Part shown: positions 6,911-9,803 of the stretch, piece after piece
Layout: every line of letters starts with the position of its first letter
Numbering within the stretch: position 1 is the first letter of the stretch
Assembly: GCA_036733285.1 (NCBI GenBank)
Contig: DAINAU010000153.1
Span: 1 to 9,803, forward strand
DNA length: 9,803 nt
Origin: JAGOBX01 sp036733285
GTDB taxonomy: Bacteria > JAGOBX01
Reading direction: 5' to 3'
Program-made: the position numbers and the translations under genes
The notes under the pieces: model-generated
Database searches by the model: none
Told to the model about the DNA's origin: nothing
The model's input: only the letters and a program-made list of their open reading frames with translations

Positions 6911-6919
6911 AATTATCAT

Positions 6920-6923
6920 CCTT
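6920..6923 (-). promoter_or_regulatory. Shine-Dalgarno that fixes the PorV-family start
   Basis: AAGG on the minus strand directly touches the ATG at 6919, which is too close for initiation, and is nine bases from the ATG at 6910. This decides for the 306-aa form. Confidence 0.6.
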
Positions 6924-6941
6924 AAAAATAATATTTTGTAA

Positions 6942-7043
6942 ACCGTTAAAACAATTTGATTTCAAAATTTTATTTGATAATCCCTCGACTGATAATTGAA
7001 AGATTATCAAACAAATAATATGTTTTCAAACTGTTTTAACGGT
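6942..7043. repeat. 102-bp inverted-repeat element (element B)
   Basis: The ends ACCGTTAAAACAATTTGA (6942-6959) and TCAAACTGTTTTAACGGT (7026-7043) pair as 17/18 inverted repeats. The outer 11 bases match the ends of element A at 4283-4386. Inside is a separate perfect 10-bp inverted repeat, TTTGATAATC (6973-6982) with GATTATCAAA (7002-7011), unrelated in sequence to the GC-rich palindrome of element A. It fills the gap between the cargo gene and the PorV-family gene and could act as a terminator or attenuator. No T-run directly follows on the minus strand. No confident promoter for the PorV-family gene was found between it and the start codon. Confidence 0.75.
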
Positions 7044-7078
7044 CGCTTATTAAAAACTCCGAACCGTAAAAATACATT

Positions 7079-9803
7079 TTATTTTACTACGGCTATTTTT
7101 CCGGTTCGCTTATTCCCGTTATTTTCCAGCAAATACAAATAAACTCCGGACGCTACCTCTTTACCGTCGTCATTTTTCAAATCCCAGTTCGCCGTATTAT
7201 AAACGCCGCTTGAAATTTTTCTTACCTGTTCTCCGGAAACCGTGAAAATTTTTATACTCGTATTTTTCGGCAATCCGTTAAACTTAATTCCATATGCGTT
7301 ATCGGTAGAAGCTAAAACCGCGCTGCCCGTATAAGGAGTCCACGGATTCGGATATACTACCGTTTTACTGAAATCATTATAATTTGAAAAACCCAAATTG
7401 TAAACAGAAAAATGATTTATGGAAACAGAAGCGGTTCTATTGATATAATCCTTCAAACATTCGCCTTGAACCTGTTCCCATTCGGCGTTAGTTTCATTCA
7501 ATCTGTTTATAACAAGATTTTGAGAATGAACCGCCGACAGAGCCGCGGGATACTTTATCGAAATCGCAACAGTTTTCTGATTATTCAAGAAATCAGAGCT
7601 AATATCATAAATTATTCCGTTCGCATATCTATACGCTCTTAATTCATAATAAAAATCCTTGATCAAAATAAATTCATTTATGGCAGACTGAGCGTAAAGA
7701 TTATTCGCTGAATTTATCAAATTCTGATAAACTGAATTAATAGAATTATGTTCTATTGAAAACGCTATTATTCCGCTTAGAGATTTAACGCTGCCTTTCG
7801 GTATGGACAGGGTAAAGTTTCCGTCTTGAGAAATAATTTCAACATTGTTATTTTCAAGATATGCAGAATCATATCCTTTTAATTCCGAAACAACGTTCAG
7901 CGAAGACGCGAACAAAGTATCGTTGCCCGCTAAATCTTCGGCTGTTATAGAATAATTCAGAATCATTCCGTCGGTCAGAATTTTTAAATTAATTGACCAT
8001 TCAGCATAATTATTCGTATTATCATAATTATTCGGGCAAACCAAACTATCGGAGCTATTTCCGGTTAAATTTCGCAAATCCGCCTTAACATTATTTTTTG
8101 TAAGTTTGCCGCAATTATCGGTAATTTTAGCTTTCAAAGTAAGTAAAGTTTCATTTGCCGAAATTGTTCCGGTAATCCCGCTCTGCCCAAAAATCGTAAC
8201 TTCTGATATAACGGGTTCTATAGAATCGTTTGAGCTCAATCCGGTTTTAACTCCTGATATGACTCCGTTAGTCGCCACTACGCTGAACGCAGGCAATACT
8301 TTGCTAATAGTTAAATCTACCGCCGCAGAACATACGCCGTTTGCAAAATTCGATAATACGGACGGAGATATGTTATCGGCGCCTGTAGCAGATAAATTCG
8401 CAGTTCCGTTATAATCAACCGCCGTATTTCCAAATCTGTCAAAAGCGGTTACAGTTATTATCGACGAATCGGACCCAACTCCAAAATTAGTTTTTTCAAG
8501 TTCAACGTTAAATCTGTCCGCGGGTCCGTTTTTAAATTCAAAAGATTTGTTCAATTGTAATCCCGACGGATTAATCACATAAACCGTCGCGGTTCCGGCT
8601 AACGACGAACTCACATAAGCTACAACCTGCCCTGACGCGTTTGTCAAAGACGAATCGTTTGACCCGTTAAAATATTCAATAATATCAGTATCGCTTCTAT
8701 TCGTAGTTATTTTAACATATGTGTCAGTCACAGGATTTCCATCCGCGTATTTCAGATAAATGGATACTGATTGTTTTGAAACGTTATCAGCGACAACTTG
8801 CTGATACTGAACCGTCACGCTCGAATTATCGCTTGATACCGGCGACGGCATTCTCTGAAATTCAACGTTTCCGTAATTTGATATATTCAGAGGTCTGATA
8901 ATTCTGATTTTTGCCGAACCTGCAACCTTACTCGTTACATAAGTCGAGCAATATCCGTTTTCTCCTGTTATGAGATTTTTCTGAACTATGCTGTCGACGT
9001 TATTTCCGCGCGACGAAGCTATTACAACAGTTTGATTTGAAAGCGGATTACCGAATCTGTCCGACATTCTTACTATTATAATTGCCGAATCTGTTCCGTC
9101 GGCATAAGGATTTCCGAATATTTCAATTCCGGAATAATTATTGTTAGCGGTTCCTTTTTTGAAAACTATTTCCGGAACCTGTCCGGATATTTTCAATGCC
9201 GAACCGTTATAGAATATCGAGGTTATCGAAGTTGTTCCCGGTTTTTCCGAATATAACGCGAATACGCAATTTCCATTGCTATCCGTTCCAGCCGAAGACG
9301 CCATAACGCTGTCAGCTACCGACCCTGAAGCTGAAATCGAGAATCCGGTTCCTCCAAACATCGCGTTTGAATCCGAAGCATAGACTTTTGCGGTGATATA
9401 CGATGTTTCTCCTACGGTAAGCGTTTGCGGATTAGCTGAAAACATGGCGTAATCCGGAGTCTGAGGGTATTCTAAAAATTCTACCGCTAAAGTTTGAGAT
9501 ACTCCCGCAACTGAAACAATCGAAACTCCCGGCCTCGAACCTTTAACGTAAGCAAAAATTCTACCTTGAGAATCCGTGATTGTATTTTCATAGACTATAC
9601 TGTCGCTCGCTCTATCAGTCTGAATTATTGCAGGAATTCCTATCGCATTGTTTCCGCTTAATTTTAAAGAAACAGCAACATATACCGAATCATAACCATT
9701 TGCGGCCGCATACGTGTCGTTCGATGTAATAACCGAAGTCGAATCAAATACAAACATTCCGCCGATAGCGTATTTTGAAAAATGCGTGGTCGTAGTTATA
9801 ATG
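7079..9803 (-). CDS. Giant Ig-repeat surface/secreted protein with T9SS C-terminal sorting domain (5' end outside window)
   Basis: The frame stays open to the window edge with like-composed residues (HFSKYAIGG before the Met at 9757), and that Met has no proper Shine-Dalgarno. The gene therefore starts beyond 9803; 907 residues are visible. Numbering from the Met at 9757, there are about five tandem Ig-like modules of Big-1/invasin style at ~12-95, 104-200, 205-301, 308-409 and 411-507. The shared pattern includes D-R-F-G-N (233-237 and 440-444), T-x-x-x-G in a late strand, and S-x-x-A-G. A further beta domain (~512-625) has two cysteines (C549, C574), and ~645-790 contains LSIPKGS and ends NHFSVYNL. 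Residues ~800-892 are a T9SS sorting tail: YPNPWTP, IKIFTVSGEQVR, WDLKNDDGKEVASGVYLYLL and a TGKIAVVK end. The protein should cross the inner membrane by Sec, then the outer membrane by T9SS, and sit on the cell surface or be released. No catalytic domain is visible in this part. Confidence 0.88.
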   Translation of the reverse strand, partial: IITTTTHFSKYAIGGMFVFDSTSVITSNDTYAAANGYDSVYVAVSLKLSGNNAIGIPAIIQTDRASDSIVYENTITDSQGRIFAYVKGSRPGVSIVSVAGVSQTLAVEFLEYPQTPDYAMFSANPQTLTVGETSYITAKVYASDSNAMFGGTGFSISASGSVADSVMASSAGTDSNGNCVFALYSEKPGTTSITSIFYNGSALKISGQVPEIVFKKGTANNNYSGIEIFGNPYADGTDSAIIIVRMSDRFGNPLSNQTVVIASSRGNNVDSIVQKNLITGENGYCSTYVTSKVAGSAKIRIIRPLNISNYGNVEFQRMPSPVSSDNSSVTVQYQQVVADNVSKQSVSIYLKYADGNPVTDTYVKITTNRSDTDIIEYFNGSNDSSLTNASGQVVAYVSSSLAGTATVYVINPSGLQLNKSFEFKNGPADRFNVELEKTNFGVGSDSSIITVTAFDRFGNTAVDYNGTANLSATGADNISPSVLSNFANGVCSAAVDLTISKVLPAFSVVATNGVISGVKTGLSSNDSIEPVISEVTIFGQSGITGTISANETLLTLKAKITDNCGKLTKNNVKADLRNLTGNSSDSLVCPNNYDNTNNYAEWSINLKILTDGMILNYSITAEDLAGNDTLFASSLNVVSELKGYDSAYLENNNVEIISQDGNFTLSIPKGSVKSLSGIIAFSIEHNSINSVYQNLINSANNLYAQSAINEFILIKDFYYELRAYRYANGIIYDISSDFLNNQKTVAISIKYPAALSAVHSQNLVINRLNETNAEWEQVQGECLKDYINRTASVSINHFSVYNLGFSNYNDFSKTVVYPNPWTPYTGSAVLASTDNAYGIKFNGLPKNTSIKIFTVSGEQVRKISSGVYNTANWDLKNDDGKEVASGVYLYLLENNGNKRTGKIAVVK

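Noticed and set aside
6911..6919. Upstream ATG at 6919 as the PorV-family start
   Set aside because: The AAGG ribosome binding site touches this ATG with no spacing, whereas the next in-frame ATG at 6910 has proper spacing and begins a typical signal peptide.
6720..7010. 96-codon minus-strand frame overlapping the start of the PorV-family gene
   Set aside because: It runs out of frame through the PorV-family coding sequence and through inverted-repeat element B; the PorV-family frame has a clear signal peptide and family motif.
8106..8414. 102-codon open frame on the plus strand
   Set aside because: It lies antisense inside the Ig-repeat cargo gene, has no ribosome binding site, and reads as a shadow of the real frame.

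Overview
The window is an AT-rich stretch of a Gram-negative-type bacterial genome. Outer-membrane features point that way: a PorV/PorQ-family beta-barrel protein sits beside a very large secreted protein ending in a type IX secretion (T9SS) C-terminal sorting domain. A [FeFe]-hydrogenase maturase (HydE) indicates anaerobic, H2-related metabolism. PorV-like proteins, T9SS tails of this style, HydE and low GC together recall Elusimicrobiota (Endomicrobia-like) or neighbouring candidate phyla. That placement is an inference from gene style and was not tested by any search.

Layout, left to right. 1-370: three tandem copies of a ~130-bp unit, each with an imperfect hairpin. The last copy runs directly into the start codon of a B12-binding-type radical SAM gene (371-1693, +). 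That gene converges, with a 4-nt gap, on hydE (1698-2846, -). Next, on the minus strand, come three tRNA genes transcribed in the order Thr(TGT)-Tyr(GTA)-Gly(TCC), all with encoded CCA, behind a near-consensus promoter (TTGACA-N17-TATCAT). Then follow a ZIP-family metal transporter (zupT-like, 3433-4236, -), a 108-bp inverted-repeat element, and a membrane thiol-disulfide transporter with two N-terminal thioredoxin-like domains (4480-5982, -). The last two genes are a PorV/PorQ-family outer-membrane protein (5990-6910, -) and, after a second inverted-repeat element, a giant Ig-repeat T9SS cargo protein (7079 to beyond 9803, -) whose 5' end lies outside the window.

How the genes may work together. 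The right half reads as a surface/export neighbourhood: a T9SS-type cargo, a PorV-family protein (in characterised T9SS, PorV takes cargo from the translocon to the attachment complex), and a CcdA/DsbD-like protein that could pass reducing equivalents across the inner membrane to periplasmic thiols. The last two are probably co-transcribed (7-nt gap). The left half is ordinary metabolism and tRNA genes.

No wholly new multi-gene system is evident. The least explained items are the tandem hairpin repeat that includes the radical SAM start-codon position, and the two ~100-bp inverted-repeat elements that share ends but have different central hairpins.
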